Assembly (NCBI GenBank): GCA_963818925.1 | Contig: CAWFTN010000001.1 | Span: 2,728,001 to 2,792,000, forward strand | Length of the DNA stretch: 64,000 nt | Direction: 5' to 3' | Origin: JAMXLG01 sp963818925 | GTDB lineage: Bacteria > Vulcanimicrobiota > Vulcanimicrobiia > Vulcanimicrobiales > Vulcanimicrobiaceae | Translations under genes and position numbers: made by a program | Shown: positions 42,242 to 51,336 of the stretch, piece by piece | Position numbering within the stretch: the first letter of the stretch is position 1 | Layout of the letters: every line of letters begins with the position of its first letter | The notes under the pieces: generated by a model | Seen by the model: the letters and a program-made list of their open reading frames with translations, nothing else | Databases searched by the model: none | What the model was told of the DNA's origin: nothing

Positions 42242-43171
42242 TTAGCGCGTACGTGAAAACAGCGCCGTCATCGGAACCGCTTCCCCCGCGCGTGCAAGCG
42301 GGGATAAGCCGAATGCCTCTTCAATAGTGCGCAAGAGCGAGTAGTGCGTGTATGGCGTTGCGTCCACGAAATGACGCGGACCGTGATTGGTCATTACGAT
42401 GGCCGGTACGCGGCCGCCGCCGCCTTCGGTTCCACCACCATCATCTTCATCGAAGACGAGGACGATCGCGACGTTTTGCGTGCTCTTCCACGCCGGCGTT
42501 GCGGTCAACCGTTCAATGATGTCTTCGAACGCCGCGTCGCCGCGCGAAATCAAGGCCGACGTACGAAAGGGCCAGCAATTCGACGAAACGCCTGCCGCCG
42601 CTACGCCGTGCATGTCATTGCAAAGATTCGGTACGATCAGCGCAAAGTTCGGCAATCGATCGTCGGCGGCGTCCCGATCGAATTGATCGAAGCCGACGAG
42701 ATGCGCGAGACGATTCGGGTCGCGCTGCACGTCGACGAAATTGAGAAAGCCGGAGTGCTTGCTCGCATAGAGGCCCTTATAGGTGACAAGGGATCCCGGC
42801 GCCGGAATGTCCTCGTAGTAGCCTTTCCAGGTCAGGTGCGCCGTGTCGAGTTGCGTCGCGAGGTTCGGCGCGTCGACGGCGTTCTTCGTGAACGGGCCAT
42901 CGTTGCGGATCCCGAACGTGTCGCCGCCGACGATGGCGACGTAGTTCGGCTCGCTTGGGTGCGCGACGGCATCGTAGTGACTCGCGTACCCGTAGGTGAC
43001 CGCCGCGCTGGTGATGTGGGGCGCTGCCGGAGCGCCGATCACGCGGTTCAGGTCCTTGTTCTCGTCGACGATAACGAAGATGTGGTCGTAGTGCGGCACC
43101 CCGGCGGGACTCGTTCCGTTAAGAAAGAGAGCCGCCGCCGTTAGAGCGGCCAAGCGAAGAGGGAAGAGCAT
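42242..43171 (-). CDS. Secreted phosphoesterase (PF04185-like)
   Basis: 309 residues with a signal peptide. Family motifs: HIFVIVDENKDLNRVIG at the start, HPSEPNYVAIVGGDTFGI, LPNFALIVPNLCNDMHG, AIVLVFDEDDGG and a late TNHG and THYSLLRTIEEAFG. This is the group of acid phosphatases and phospholipase C-like enzymes. Likely periplasmic. Monocistronic, divergent from the transglycosylase. Confidence 0.88.
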   Translation of the reverse strand: MLFPLRLAALTAAALFLNGTSPAGVPHYDHIFVIVDENKDLNRVIGAPAAPHITSAAVTYGYASHYDAVAHPSEPNYVAIVGGDTFGIRNDGPFTKNAVDAPNLATQLDTAHLTWKGYYEDIPAPGSLVTYKGLYASKHSGFLNFVDVQRDPNRLAHLVGFDQFDRDAADDRLPNFALIVPNLCNDMHGVAAAGVSSNCWPFRTSALISRGDAAFEDIIERLTATPAWKSTQNVAIVLVFDEDDGGGTEGGGGRVPAIVMTNHGPRHFVDATPYTHYSLLRTIEEAFGLSPLARAGEAVPMTALFSRTR

Positions 43172-43226
43172 AGACGCAACGTTTCCCGCTATCCCTTGGA
43201 AAGGCCGCCGAAGGCCATAGGAGAAA

Positions 43227-43712
43227 ATGGGCGATCAGATGAGACGACTGCTCGGGATTTTCGCTCTCCTGAGCCTGCTGTACGGCTGTGGCAGCGCGGG
43301 CTATCTTCCCTATGCGCCGCATGCGCTCGATCCGAACCAGATCTCGAGCCTCGTCAATGAAGCGTCTGCAACGAATGGTGTGCCCGCGGGTCTTGTGCGC
43401 GCGGTGCTGATGGCCGAATCCGCCGGCAATCCGTCCGCGCTCAGTATCGCCGGAGCGCAGGGCTTGATGCAGCTCATGCCGGGAACCTCCGCCAATTGCG
43501 GGATCGCAAATCCGTTCGAACCGACGGAAAACGTCCTGTGCGGAAGCGCCTACCTCAAAGCACTGCTCGACCGCTATCACGGCAACGCCACCTTAGCCGT
43601 TGCGGCGTATAACGCCGGACCGGGAGCCGTCGACCGGTATCACGGTGTTCCGCCGTATGCAGAAACGCGCGCGTATGTCACGCGCGTCATTACCGCGTAC
43701 CGGAGCTACTAG
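43227..43712 (+). CDS. Lytic transglycosylase lipoprotein (SLT)
   Basis: 161 residues. Lipobox LLYGC with Cys21 after a short hydrophobic signal; ATG 43239 is an alternative start. SLT domain: catalytic E64 in MAESAGNP, GAQGLMQLMPGT, and AVAAYNAGPGAVDRY. It cleaves the glycan strand of peptidoglycan. Small, with no extra cell-wall domains. 14 bases ahead of the LptF/G gene, so it probably shares its operon. Confidence 0.92.
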   Translation: MGDQMRRLLGIFALLSLLYGCGSAGYLPYAPHALDPNQISSLVNEASATNGVPAGLVRAVLMAESAGNPSALSIAGAQGLMQLMPGTSANCGIANPFEPTENVLCGSAYLKALLDRYHGNATLAVAAYNAGPGAVDRYHGVPPYAETRAYVTRVITAYRSY

Positions 43713-43726
43713 TTCCCGTTTCGTCC

Positions 43727-44881
43727 ATGGCGACGCTCACCGAACGTCAGCCGCTGTCTCGTCTTGCCGTAACGGGATTGCGCGCGTCGATTCTGGATCG
43801 CTATCTACTGCGCGAGATGGTGGCGCCGTTCGTTTTTGCGTTTGCGGCGTTCTTGCTCTTTTGGGCGCTCAACATTTTCTTCGCGGCCGCGGACTACATC
43901 ATCAACGAGCACGCGCCATTCTTTCTGGTGCTGCGCTTCGTCATCTTCCGGGTGCCGCCAGCCGTTTCGCTCGCGTTTCCCTTCGCCTGTCTGTTCGCCG
44001 GATTACTGTCGATGGCGCGCCTGATGGGCGACAACGAGGTCATCGCGATGCGCACGTCGGGAATTCCGATCTGGCGCATTGCGCTCACGCCGCTGCTCTT
44101 TGGATTCGCGATGTTTCTCGTCGCGTATGCAACGGATGAGTGGATCGCGCCCGCATCCGCCGAACTCTCGACGCGAACGTTTTACCAGATCATCTATCAC
44201 ACGAATTCGCTTCCGGTCGAACCGCAGTTTTTCAGCAAAGATCCGGATACCGGAAACGTCTTCTTCATCACGCAGATTCTACCCGATCATAAGACGATGC
44301 AAGGCGTTCAGGTCTACAAGCCGGCGCGCTACGGCGAGTGGTCGGAGACGCTGCAAGCAAAAACCGCGACGGTCGATCACAGCGCGCTACACCTGCACGA
44401 CGTGATCGATACGCGCTACAACGCAGACGGATTCGTCATCAGCCAGCAGCACATCGACAATGCGCTCATCGGTTTGCCGCTCGCGGAAGCCGCGTCCCAA
44501 TTTATGACGAGCATTAATTCGGACGCCAGCACGACGTCGACTAAGGTGCTGGCCACGCAAGTTCAGGCCATGCAAGCGCAAGGCGTCAGCGGCACCGCTC
44601 TGGGGACGCTCCAAGTAAATCTTGCTAATAAACTGGCATGGCCGTTCGCGTCCTTCATCGGCGTGGTACTCGCCGTTCCCCTCGCACTGCGTTTCGGCAA
44701 ACGCGGCAGGACGCTCGCAATTGCGCTCGCTATTCTTGCGTTCTTTATCTATTATCTGATGTCGTCGGCGGGCGCGGCGCTTGGCCGGAACGATCAGATC
44801 AATCCCTACCTTGCTGCATGGCTTCCAAACATTATTATGGGAACGGCCGGTCTCGTGCTCCTTTGGCTGGAAGAACGCTGA
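43727..44881 (+). CDS. LptF/LptG-family LPS export permease
   Basis: 384 residues. Membrane segments near the N terminus (VAPFVFAFAAFLLFWALNIFFA and the next two) and three near the C terminus surround a ~180-residue periplasmic domain (FYQIIYHTNSLPVEPQFFS, VQVYKPARYGEW). N-terminal SILDRYLLREMVAPF is typical. With the ATPase LptB it extracts LPS from the inner membrane. Only one such gene is in view, while proteobacteria have two. Four bases before the LptD-like gene. Confidence 0.92.
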   Translation: MATLTERQPLSRLAVTGLRASILDRYLLREMVAPFVFAFAAFLLFWALNIFFAAADYIINEHAPFFLVLRFVIFRVPPAVSLAFPFACLFAGLLSMARLMGDNEVIAMRTSGIPIWRIALTPLLFGFAMFLVAYATDEWIAPASAELSTRTFYQIIYHTNSLPVEPQFFSKDPDTGNVFFITQILPDHKTMQGVQVYKPARYGEWSETLQAKTATVDHSALHLHDVIDTRYNADGFVISQQHIDNALIGLPLAEAASQFMTSINSDASTTSTKVLATQVQAMQAQGVSGTALGTLQVNLANKLAWPFASFIGVVLAVPLALRFGKRGRTLAIALAILAFFIYYLMSSAGAALGRNDQINPYLAAWLPNIIMGTAGLVLLWLEER

Positions 44882-44885
44882 CATC

Positions 44886-47459
44886 GTGAAAGTGCCTTGG
44901 CGAATGCGTCGCGGACTCACCGCGGTCGGCTGTATTCTTGCCATGCTCACGTCGTACGTTCCCGCCGCAAGCGCGAGCGCGGAAGGCGATGAAACACTGC
45001 GCGTTCTGACGCTGATGAACGGTCAGGACTGCGCGGATCATCGCGAACTGTTCGAACCGCAAAACGACATCGCACAGCAGACCCTACCGACGCCGCCGCC
45101 GACGCCGAACCCGTTCGCGACACCCACACCGTTTGCGACTCCGACGCCGTTTACGACGCCGAATCCCTTTGCAACACCGACGCCGTTCGGCGCGACGCCG
45201 TCGCCCCAGCCCTCCGCAACGTTCGCCCCGCGCGGCAACTCGACGACGACCCTCTATGCGACGCCGCCGCCGCAGCCGGGCACGACGCCGGCGGCAGGAG
45301 AGACGCCGTTACCGATTCCGACCGCGACGCCGAATCCGTTCGATCAGAACCAGCCGGTATTCGTGCAGCGCGGCGGCGAGACGCCGCCGCCGATCACACC
45401 CGCGGGTCAGGCGCCACCGAGCCCGACCCCCGCGCCGACCGGCGTGCCGACGCTTCCGCCGAATCACATCGCCGTTCTCGCTGACTCCGTCTCCGGGAAC
45501 ACCGCGCAAGGCCAGCCCGGCGACGCGAACGGCAACGTGCACATTCTCTACGGCGCCGAAGAGATCGTCGGCGATCACGCGCATTTCGATGGACTTCGCA
45601 CGATCACGATCACCGGCCACCCGTTCGTCATCAATCGCGCGGAAGATTCCGTGCTGGAAGCCGATGAGATTTCGTTCGACACGATCGATCAAACCGCAAA
45701 GTTGACGAACGGACGCGGCACGAGCTCCGAGGGCGTCGAGCGCGGGCTCGTGCATTTCAACGCCACGGATCTGCACACCGACCAAGACGGCATCGGCCAC
45801 GGTCTCGCACCGAACGTCTCGACGTGCATGAACTCGCGCAGCGGCTATCACATCACCGGAAAAAACATGGACGTCTATCCGGGTGATAAGATCGTCATTT
45901 ACAAGGCGATCTTGTGGCTCGGAGCGGCCGCCGTCTTCTGGCTTCCGAAAGTCGTTATTCCGCTGCGCACCGTCCAGGGCGAAGCGCAACGTCCGAAGTA
46001 CTTCCCCGACGTCGGATACGACCAATATGAAGGGTACTGGATCAAAGTCCGCATCTCGTTCGGAAAGAACCAGTACTACTACGGTTACTACACCGTGAAC
46101 TTTTATAGCAAGGTCGGTATTGGACTCGGCTATACCGGATATTACACGTCGCACAGTGGCCACCGCAGCGCGTCGCTGAGTTTCTACACGATTAACGATC
46201 GTCGCGTGCAGTCGCGCCAGAACAACATTGCGCTCAACGAACTCGAGAACTTCTCGAATTCATTGAAGGGCAATTTCGGTCTGACGTACGTCTCGAACTA
46301 CGGTCCGTATACAAACGTTCCGGCCAATACCGGCTTCACGGCGAACGTTGCGCACACGGGGCTGCGCTCGAACCAGACCTACGGCTTCACGTACAGCGCC
46401 GTCGGTAACCAATCGAACAGCACGTCGTACAACTTCACCGATAGCCGCCAATTCACGCAGTCCCTGCGCAACTCGCTCAGCTTCAACTTGGCGAGCAGCT
46501 CGTCCGATTACGCCGGCTTCGCGACGAGCAATTCGACGTCGCACTTCAACGATCTCGCCGATTTCACGACCGCGGGCGCCGACTATCAGATGGTCATCGA
46601 CCGGACGTATGCGCAGCAGCCATACGGCGTCAACAAGCTGCCCGAGTTTACGATCCGGCCGTACAAGTTCTTCCCAGACTTCACGGCGTTTCCGATCAAC
46701 GCAAACTTCGTCGCCGGCGAATACTCCGAGCCGTCAAACGCTTTTTCGTCGCAGCGCGCCGATATCGGCCTCAATATGGGTCCGCTCATCGCAAAGGTAG
46801 CCAACAGCGATTTCCAAGCGACGGTGAACGTCAATCAGTATGCGTACGGAACGGGCGACTTGAAGGCGTCGATCCAGCAAGACATGTCGCTGAACACGCC
46901 GATCGGTTCGCATTTTGTGAACAGCATCACGTACAACGAATCGAACTACAACGGTCCGGCATTCGAACCATTCCAATTCCTCGACCAGCAGCCGACGGAA
47001 AACTCGAAAGCGGCGCAAGATCTCGTCCGGCTTTTCAACGGCAACTACTACAATCTCTCACTCGGATTCGCAACGTACTTCAACGCACAAGCCCAGCCGG
47101 TCACGTACCAATTCATGGCGGCGCCGAGCGCGCGATCGATCGTGCTGCTCTCCGGATCGTTCAATCCGGGTCCCGGCAACGGTTTTTACACGACGAACGC
47201 GCAAGTCGCGTTCCCGCTCGGTCCGAACACGGCCGCGCAATTCGTGACGGACATCGACTGGAAGTCCAAGGGCGCGCTTACGAACAAAGTGCTCTACATC
47301 ACGAAGACGATCGGCGGCTGTTACCAGATTCAGGCGCTCTACAACCAGTCGCTGAAGCTCGTTACCGTCTCACTCAACATCCTCGCGTTCCCATCGCAAA
47401 GCGCAACGTTCAACGTCGGACAGAGCGGCCCGTTGATTCCCACGACGTTTAACTTTTAA
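44886..47459 (+). CDS. LptD/OstA-like outer-membrane assembly protein
   Basis: 857 residues from GTG 44886 (ATG 44904 is possible). Signal sequence (LTAVGCILAMLTSYVPAASA), then a ~130-residue linker of Pro/Thr-Pro repeats with six or more TPTPF/TPNPF units. Next is an OstA-like beta-jellyroll (HIAVLADSVSGNTAQ, HAHFDGLRTITITGHPFVINR), a hydrophobic helix (LWLGAAAVFWLPKVVIPLR) and a ~450-residue Tyr/Ser/Asn-rich barrel. It differs from proteobacterial LptD in its long linker and lacks the clear Cys pattern. It should place LPS or a related glycolipid in the outer membrane, fed by the LptF/G partner. Confidence 0.82.
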   Translation: MKVPWRMRRGLTAVGCILAMLTSYVPAASASAEGDETLRVLTLMNGQDCADHRELFEPQNDIAQQTLPTPPPTPNPFATPTPFATPTPFTTPNPFATPTPFGATPSPQPSATFAPRGNSTTTLYATPPPQPGTTPAAGETPLPIPTATPNPFDQNQPVFVQRGGETPPPITPAGQAPPSPTPAPTGVPTLPPNHIAVLADSVSGNTAQGQPGDANGNVHILYGAEEIVGDHAHFDGLRTITITGHPFVINRAEDSVLEADEISFDTIDQTAKLTNGRGTSSEGVERGLVHFNATDLHTDQDGIGHGLAPNVSTCMNSRSGYHITGKNMDVYPGDKIVIYKAILWLGAAAVFWLPKVVIPLRTVQGEAQRPKYFPDVGYDQYEGYWIKVRISFGKNQYYYGYYTVNFYSKVGIGLGYTGYYTSHSGHRSASLSFYTINDRRVQSRQNNIALNELENFSNSLKGNFGLTYVSNYGPYTNVPANTGFTANVAHTGLRSNQTYGFTYSAVGNQSNSTSYNFTDSRQFTQSLRNSLSFNLASSSSDYAGFATSNSTSHFNDLADFTTAGADYQMVIDRTYAQQPYGVNKLPEFTIRPYKFFPDFTAFPINANFVAGEYSEPSNAFSSQRADIGLNMGPLIAKVANSDFQATVNVNQYAYGTGDLKASIQQDMSLNTPIGSHFVNSITYNESNYNGPAFEPFQFLDQQPTENSKAAQDLVRLFNGNYYNLSLGFATYFNAQAQPVTYQFMAAPSARSIVLLSGSFNPGPGNGFYTTNAQVAFPLGPNTAAQFVTDIDWKSKGALTNKVLYITKTIGGCYQIQALYNQSLKLVTVSLNILAFPSQSATFNVGQSGPLIPTTFNF

Positions 47460-47752
47460 TTCCGGCGCGACGCCCGTTCGGCAAGTCTCAAAATGTCGCC
47501 CACCGTCCGATGCGACTCCACGGGATGTCGAAGCGGGACCTTCGCATTGATGTGATAGACGTTGCGGCGCCCTTCGCGCGTGCGGACGATGACGCCCGCT
47601 TCTTCCAGGTCGGCCAGGACTTGCGCGACAGCGCGCTCCGTGATTCCGACCTGTTCGGCAAGATCGCGAATACGTAAGTCGGGCGTTTTCGCAAGTGCGA
47701 TGAGCACATGCGCATGATTGCTCAAAAACGTCCACTGGCGCGCCCGCGGCAT
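47456..47752 (-). CDS. Winged-helix transcriptional regulator
   Basis: 98 residues. An HTH of ArsR/MarR type: HAHVLIALAKTPDLRIRDLAEQVGITERAVAQVLADLEEAG, then a wing with VRTREGRRNVYHIN. No metal-binding Cys. The stop overlaps the convergent LptD-like gene by four bases. Target unknown. Confidence 0.85.
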   Translation of the reverse strand: MPRARQWTFLSNHAHVLIALAKTPDLRIRDLAEQVGITERAVAQVLADLEEAGVIVRTREGRRNVYHINAKVPLRHPVESHRTVGDILRLAERASRRN

Positions 47753-47926
47753 CCTGAAGACTTAATCTTGTACGAGCCGCCATTCCTGCATGGAATTACC
47801 TGAATTGTACTTCTAAAGACAGTATTCAGGTTTCGCGATTCCGGAAGGCAGCAAGCGTTATTCCGCATTCAAAATCTTGCTAGACTCAATCGGGTTGTCG
47901 CGACGCTCGCATCGCGGCTATTTTAT

Positions 47927-48217
47927 GTGTCGTTACGTGAGGAATCGGCCATCCAACGCCTGTACGAAAACTTCCCGGACGCCGTGTGGACGGAGCTCAA
48001 AGTCTGGGCCCAAGTCCAAGCCAACGCACCGGAGATCGCAACGATAACCGAGTGCATCAATCAAGTTGAGCGAATCGCAAAAAAATTAACCGGCGTCGTC
48101 AACGCGCTACGTCCAGACGTCGTAGCCTTCTACGCCGCCGAAACCGCCGACATGATCGCCCGCTTCCGCGACGCAATGCCACCTACGAGCCACCCCGACG
48201 GCGTCCAAGCCAAATAA
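47927..48217 (+). CDS. Hypothetical helical protein
   Basis: 96 residues from GTG 47927. Predicted helical, amphipathic (ENFPDAVWTELKVWAQVQANAPE, CINQVERIAKKLTGVVNAL). No family. It overlaps the 3' end of the convergent methyltransferase gene by 35 bases. Its reading is protein-like, but there is no clear ribosome-binding site. Confidence 0.45.
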   Translation: MSLREESAIQRLYENFPDAVWTELKVWAQVQANAPEIATITECINQVERIAKKLTGVVNALRPDVVAFYAAETADMIARFRDAMPPTSHPDGVQAK

Positions 48218-48683
48218 ACCCAATCAAGTCGTCCCCATCTTTATAGGGAACGTCTTCATAATGCACGCGCTCCAACATCCCCTCGAGCGCCTCAATCACC
48301 GTAACCGACGTATGCAAATCCGACCGCTCCTTACGAAACGCCGGATCATCACTACGCTCCCACCCGTACTCCCCAATCGCAATAATCCCATTCGGCTCAG
48401 TAAACCGCAGCATTCGGTTCACAAACGCACGAATATCGGGAACGTGATGCAACACATACTGCGTCACCACACAATCAAAGCGCGCATCGGCTTGAAAATC
48501 CATAAAGTCAACGCCAATAATGTTGGCATGCTCAAACCGCGGTTTTCGATCGACGCCGGTATACTCATAACCGGCATCAATCAAAATGCGCGCCAACTCA
48601 CCATCTCCAGGCCCAATCTCAAGCACCGACCGCCCCGGCGAATATTGCGAGATCAACGCGGCAAGCCGTTCAAACCGTCGCAC
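48183..48683 (-). CDS. Class I SAM-dependent methyltransferase
   Basis: 166 residues. Motif I VLEIGPGDGELARIL, acidic TGVDRKP, and FDCVVTQYVLHHVPDI with a post-motif of IAIGEYGWER. Small and without an extra substrate domain. The codons are rich in T and G at third positions (GAT, TTT, ATT, GTG, TTG), unlike the C/G-ending codons of neighbours, and the plus strand here is strongly C/A-rich; a foreign origin is likely. Beyond its start lies the long palindrome. Confidence 0.85.
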   Translation of the reverse strand: MRRFERLAALISQYSPGRSVLEIGPGDGELARILIDAGYEYTGVDRKPRFEHANIIGVDFMDFQADARFDCVVTQYVLHHVPDIRAFVNRMLRFTEPNGIIAIGEYGWERSDDPAFRKERSDLHTSVTVIEALEGMLERVHYEDVPYKDGDDLIGFIWLGRRRGGS

Positions 48684-48700
48684 GACGCCTTTATATCACA

Positions 48701-48936
48701 CCGGCATGTGACACGCCGCAATAGATTTCCGCCTAGGCTTTTTCGGGACTCGTCCTTCCCTTCGGAAATGTGCAACTTTTTCGGCCATCACAGGACGTGA
48801 TCTACAAAACTCGTTCTGCCGAAAAAGTGCCCAAGCGGAAAATCCACACGACGTGGATTTTCCAGCGGTTTCCGTAGGGAAGGACGAGTCTCGAAAAAGC
48901 CTAGGCGGAAATCTATTGCGGTGTGTCACATGCCGG
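48701..48936. repeat. 236-bp near-perfect palindrome with nested hairpins
   Basis: Arms of 68 bases (48701-48768 and 48869-48936) are inverted copies differing at three positions. The 100-base centre holds two perfect 11-base stems: ACTTTTTCGGC (48775-48785) with GCCGAAAAAGT (48818-48828), and GGAAAATCCAC (48837-48847) with GTGGATTTTCC (48853-48863). The right arm encodes the last codons and stop of the metallothionein; the left arm carries the same PACDTPQ-stop coding sequence in mirror image, so the element looks like an inverted duplication of that gene's tail. No clear target duplication, transposase or terminal CA/TG pair. Confidence 0.85.
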
Positions 48937-49101
48937 ATGCCCGCACCCGCAAACCTCGCCCTCGATCGAATCAGCGTCAGCCCTCTCGCAGTAATCGCTG
49001 CAGAAGCTCGACCCAAGAAGGGCGCCCATCAAAGTACAGCGGCAAATGTCATGCGAACAACCGGTAAGTTCTTGAACGTCCGTAGCGTCGCTGATGCTCA
49101 T
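48913..49101 (-). CDS. Bacterial metallothionein-like protein
   Basis: 62 residues from ATG 49101. Nine Cys and two His in metallothionein arrangement: CSHDICRC, SSFCSDYCERA and VCGCGHPAC. The YCS/FCS-x-x-C and CGCGH motifs match the small zinc-binding metallothioneins of cyanobacteria and pseudomonads. It should bind zinc or cadmium in the cytoplasm. The last seven codons and the stop lie in the right arm of the palindrome. It starts 9 bases from the stop of the CtpA gene on the same strand, so it could share its transcript. Confidence 0.8.
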   Translation of the reverse strand: MSISDATDVQELTGCSHDICRCTLMGALLGSSFCSDYCERADADSIEGEVCGCGHPACDTPQ

Positions 49102-49109
49102 GCCCGGGC

Positions 49110-50426
49110 TTATACCCCTTTGTTGGGCAGTTGATCTTCGACGACCTGAAGCGCACGGGCAAGTTGCGCATCGTCGTCCGGCTTCCCGAACACCGCTTTC
49201 GGATTTTCTTCGACTACGATGCCGGGAACGAGTCCATGCCCGTTGATGTCGTGATTTAGCGGCGTGAAGTAGCGCCCGGTCGTGATCTTGATCGCGGAGC
49301 CGTCGTAAAATCGCGTTACGGATTGCACGACGCCTTTGCCGAACGTCTTCGTTCCGACGAGAACGCCGGTTCCCGATTCAGCGATCGCGGCGGCAGTTAT
49401 TTCGGATGCCGACGCGCTATAGCCGTTGACGAGCACTGCAAGCGGCTTGGGCGCAATCGCATCGTCGTCCGCTTCGAACGTGTCGATTTCTCCGCCGTTG
49501 CTTTCGATCGACACGAGCGGTCCGCTCGAGACAAATTCCGACGAAATCTGCAACGCGGTGTTCACGATCCCGCCGCCGTCATTACGCAGATCGACGACGT
49601 ATCCGCGCGCATCCGCAGCTTCACTGCGTTGCACCGCCGTGTGGAATTCATGCGCGGTTTCATTACCGAATGTCGCGACGTAGATGTACGCAACGTTATG
49701 CGGAAGCATCGAGAAATAGACCGTCGGCGGCTTGACGTTCGCGCGTTCGAGCGACACGGTCTGAGGCGAGGAAGATCCGGCATGCGCGAACGTTATGGTC
49801 AACGACGTGCCGGTTTTTCCGACCAAGTGCCGGCGCGCATCGGCGACGGTCCAACCGTGCGTCGACGCACCGTCGATCGTTTGCAGCAGATCGCCGCTTT
49901 TCAATCCGGCGCGATCGGCCGGCGTGTCGGGAACGACGAAGAATGCGCGGATGAATCTCGTCTGCTCGTCGACGTCGAGCAAAACGCCGATGCCGGCAAG
50001 CGTCTGCGGATCGAGAATCTCGTCGAATTGCCGGTATTCGCTCGGCGTGAAATACGTGGTGTACCGGTCGTGCGTCGCTGCGGTCATCGCCTTCAACGCG
50101 ATCGCGACCGCTTCGCCTTGCGGTAATCCGCGCGCCACGGCAGCGTCTGCTTCAGCCGCCGCCGCGACCGGCGCATCGGTTTTGGAGAGCGCGCGTGCGA
50201 CGGCCGGGAGATTGGTACGCTTTGCGTGCCGTTCGTGTAGACGCGCAATGAGTGCCGCACGTTCGGCATCAACGACGTCATGCGCATCGAGCTTGCGGTA
50301 GAAGCTCGTAAAGATCAGCGAGGACGCTTGCCGCACCGCGATGCCGGCATCGGGGGAAGGCGGCGACGCAAGCGAAGCCGGCGTGGCAGCAAGCAACAAT
50401 AGCGCAAGCGCGATTCGGCGTTTCAC
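49110..50426 (-). CDS. C-terminal processing peptidase (S41, CtpA-like)
   Basis: 438 residues from GTG 50426, the best fit to the signal peptide (KRRIALALLLLAATPASLA); the longer frame adds 12 residues. A PDZ domain (TLAGIGVLLDVDEQTRFIRAFF, ADRAGLKSGDLLQTIDGAS) precedes the S41 protease core with Ser339 in NGYSASASEI and Lys364 in TKTFGKG. It processes or degrades envelope proteins at their C termini in the periplasm. Confidence 0.92.
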   Translation of the reverse strand: MKRRIALALLLLAATPASLASPPSPDAGIAVRQASSLIFTSFYRKLDAHDVVDAERAALIARLHERHAKRTNLPAVARALSKTDAPVAAAAEADAAVARGLPQGEAVAIALKAMTAATHDRYTTYFTPSEYRQFDEILDPQTLAGIGVLLDVDEQTRFIRAFFVVPDTPADRAGLKSGDLLQTIDGASTHGWTVADARRHLVGKTGTSLTITFAHAGSSSPQTVSLERANVKPPTVYFSMLPHNVAYIYVATFGNETAHEFHTAVQRSEAADARGYVVDLRNDGGGIVNTALQISSEFVSSGPLVSIESNGGEIDTFEADDDAIAPKPLAVLVNGYSASASEITAAAIAESGTGVLVGTKTFGKGVVQSVTRFYDGSAIKITTGRYFTPLNHDINGHGLVPGIVVEENPKAVFGKPDDDAQLARALQVVEDQLPNKGV

Positions 50427-50493
50427 CGGCGCATCGTATCGCGCCGGCGATGGAGCCGCCAATCAAAAGCGGCTCAATCGATTCTAAAAGGGA

Positions 50494-51336
50494 TTACGGG
50501 TTGTTCGAAATTTCGCCCGAATAGATCGTCGCAGTGGGATCGCCCGGATGCGTACCGGCTTGCGGATAAAAAGGCCCGGTATCAAAGCTCGCCGTTGTGT
50601 CGAGACCCGGCGAGGTGTAGGTCGAGTCGCTCGGTCCACCTGATCCCAACGAATCCACGATATATCCCGTACCGGACTGGCCGGGAATGCCGCCGGCGAG
50701 AACGCCACCTTGTTGAATCGAACCTTGAACGACGAAATAGTTGAACGTCCACGTCGTCGCAGTGAGATTCGGAGGCGTCGCGGTCGGTGATGCACTCGGT
50801 GACGCGCCGGGCGAACCGCTTGCCGTCGGCGTAGGGCTCGGGGTGGGCGTCGGCGTCGCTGTTGCACCTGCCGACGGCGTCGGCGTTGAGTATGCGCTCG
50901 CGAGCACGCGATTGAAGAGCACTTGAAATTGCGTGCCCTGTCCGTTGCTGTTGGACGTGAATTGCAGCTGTCCGGCGACTGCGTTGACGGGCAAGAGCAC
51001 CGGAGCTGCGCTGTTGCTCGGACGATAGAAATAGTACGGCGTCGCCGTCACGGCACCCGATGTGCCGCTCACAACGATTGCGAAGTTGTAGCCGCGATAG
51101 GCCGTCTGGGTACCGTTTGAGGTCGGCGTGAATCCGTCGCCAGCCGTATCGAAGACGATAACGTACGAGTAGTTTTGGAAGTTGAAGGCTTGGCTGACCT
51201 GGAACTTGGCCTGCATGAAGCCGGAGGGCAAGTTTCCTCCGGGACCATTGAATCGATTAGGAGTTACTTGACGTCCGCATGCGGCAACGATGAGCGCACT
51301 GACAAAAACGACGACGAAACCGGATCTACGAATCAT
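50494..51336 (-). CDS. Lipoprotein with proline/threonine-rich linker
   Basis: 280 residues from ATG 51336. Lipobox IVAAC gives Cys20. Two strand-rich parts (QAFNFQNYSYVIVFDTAGDGFTP and TATTWTFNYFVVQG) flank a low-complexity linker of PTPTPSPTPT and GASPSASPTAT repeats. No family recognised. Its start codon overlaps that of the divergent lnt gene within one CATG. Confidence 0.75.
   Translation of the reverse strand: MIRRSGFVVVFVSALIVAACGRQVTPNRFNGPGGNLPSGFMQAKFQVSQAFNFQNYSYVIVFDTAGDGFTPTSNGTQTAYRGYNFAIVVSGTSGAVTATPYYFYRPSNSAAPVLLPVNAVAGQLQFTSNSNGQGTQFQVLFNRVLASAYSTPTPSAGATATPTPTPSPTPTASGSPGASPSASPTATPPNLTATTWTFNYFVVQGSIQQGGVLAGGIPGQSGTGYIVDSLGSGGPSDSTYTSPGLDTTASFDTGPFYPQAGTHPGDPTATIYSGEISNNP

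Noticed and set aside
45080..45240. Tandem-repeat DNA as a possible CRISPR-like array
   Set aside because: The repeats are TPTPF-type codons inside a coding linker with no spacer structure.
45309..46163. Minus-strand frame of 284 residues in the LptD-like gene
   Set aside because: Arg/Val-rich mirror of a coding region; no family or start signal.
48261..48800. Plus-strand frame opposite the small methyltransferase
   Set aside because: Asn/Arg/His-rich mirror of a well-supported methyltransferase; no start signal.
48696..49016. Minus-strand frame of 106 residues across the palindrome
   Set aside because: Its sequence is dictated by the inverted repeat and the plus strand gives the same peptide from the other arm; low-complexity Arg/Phe/Pro content and no family.
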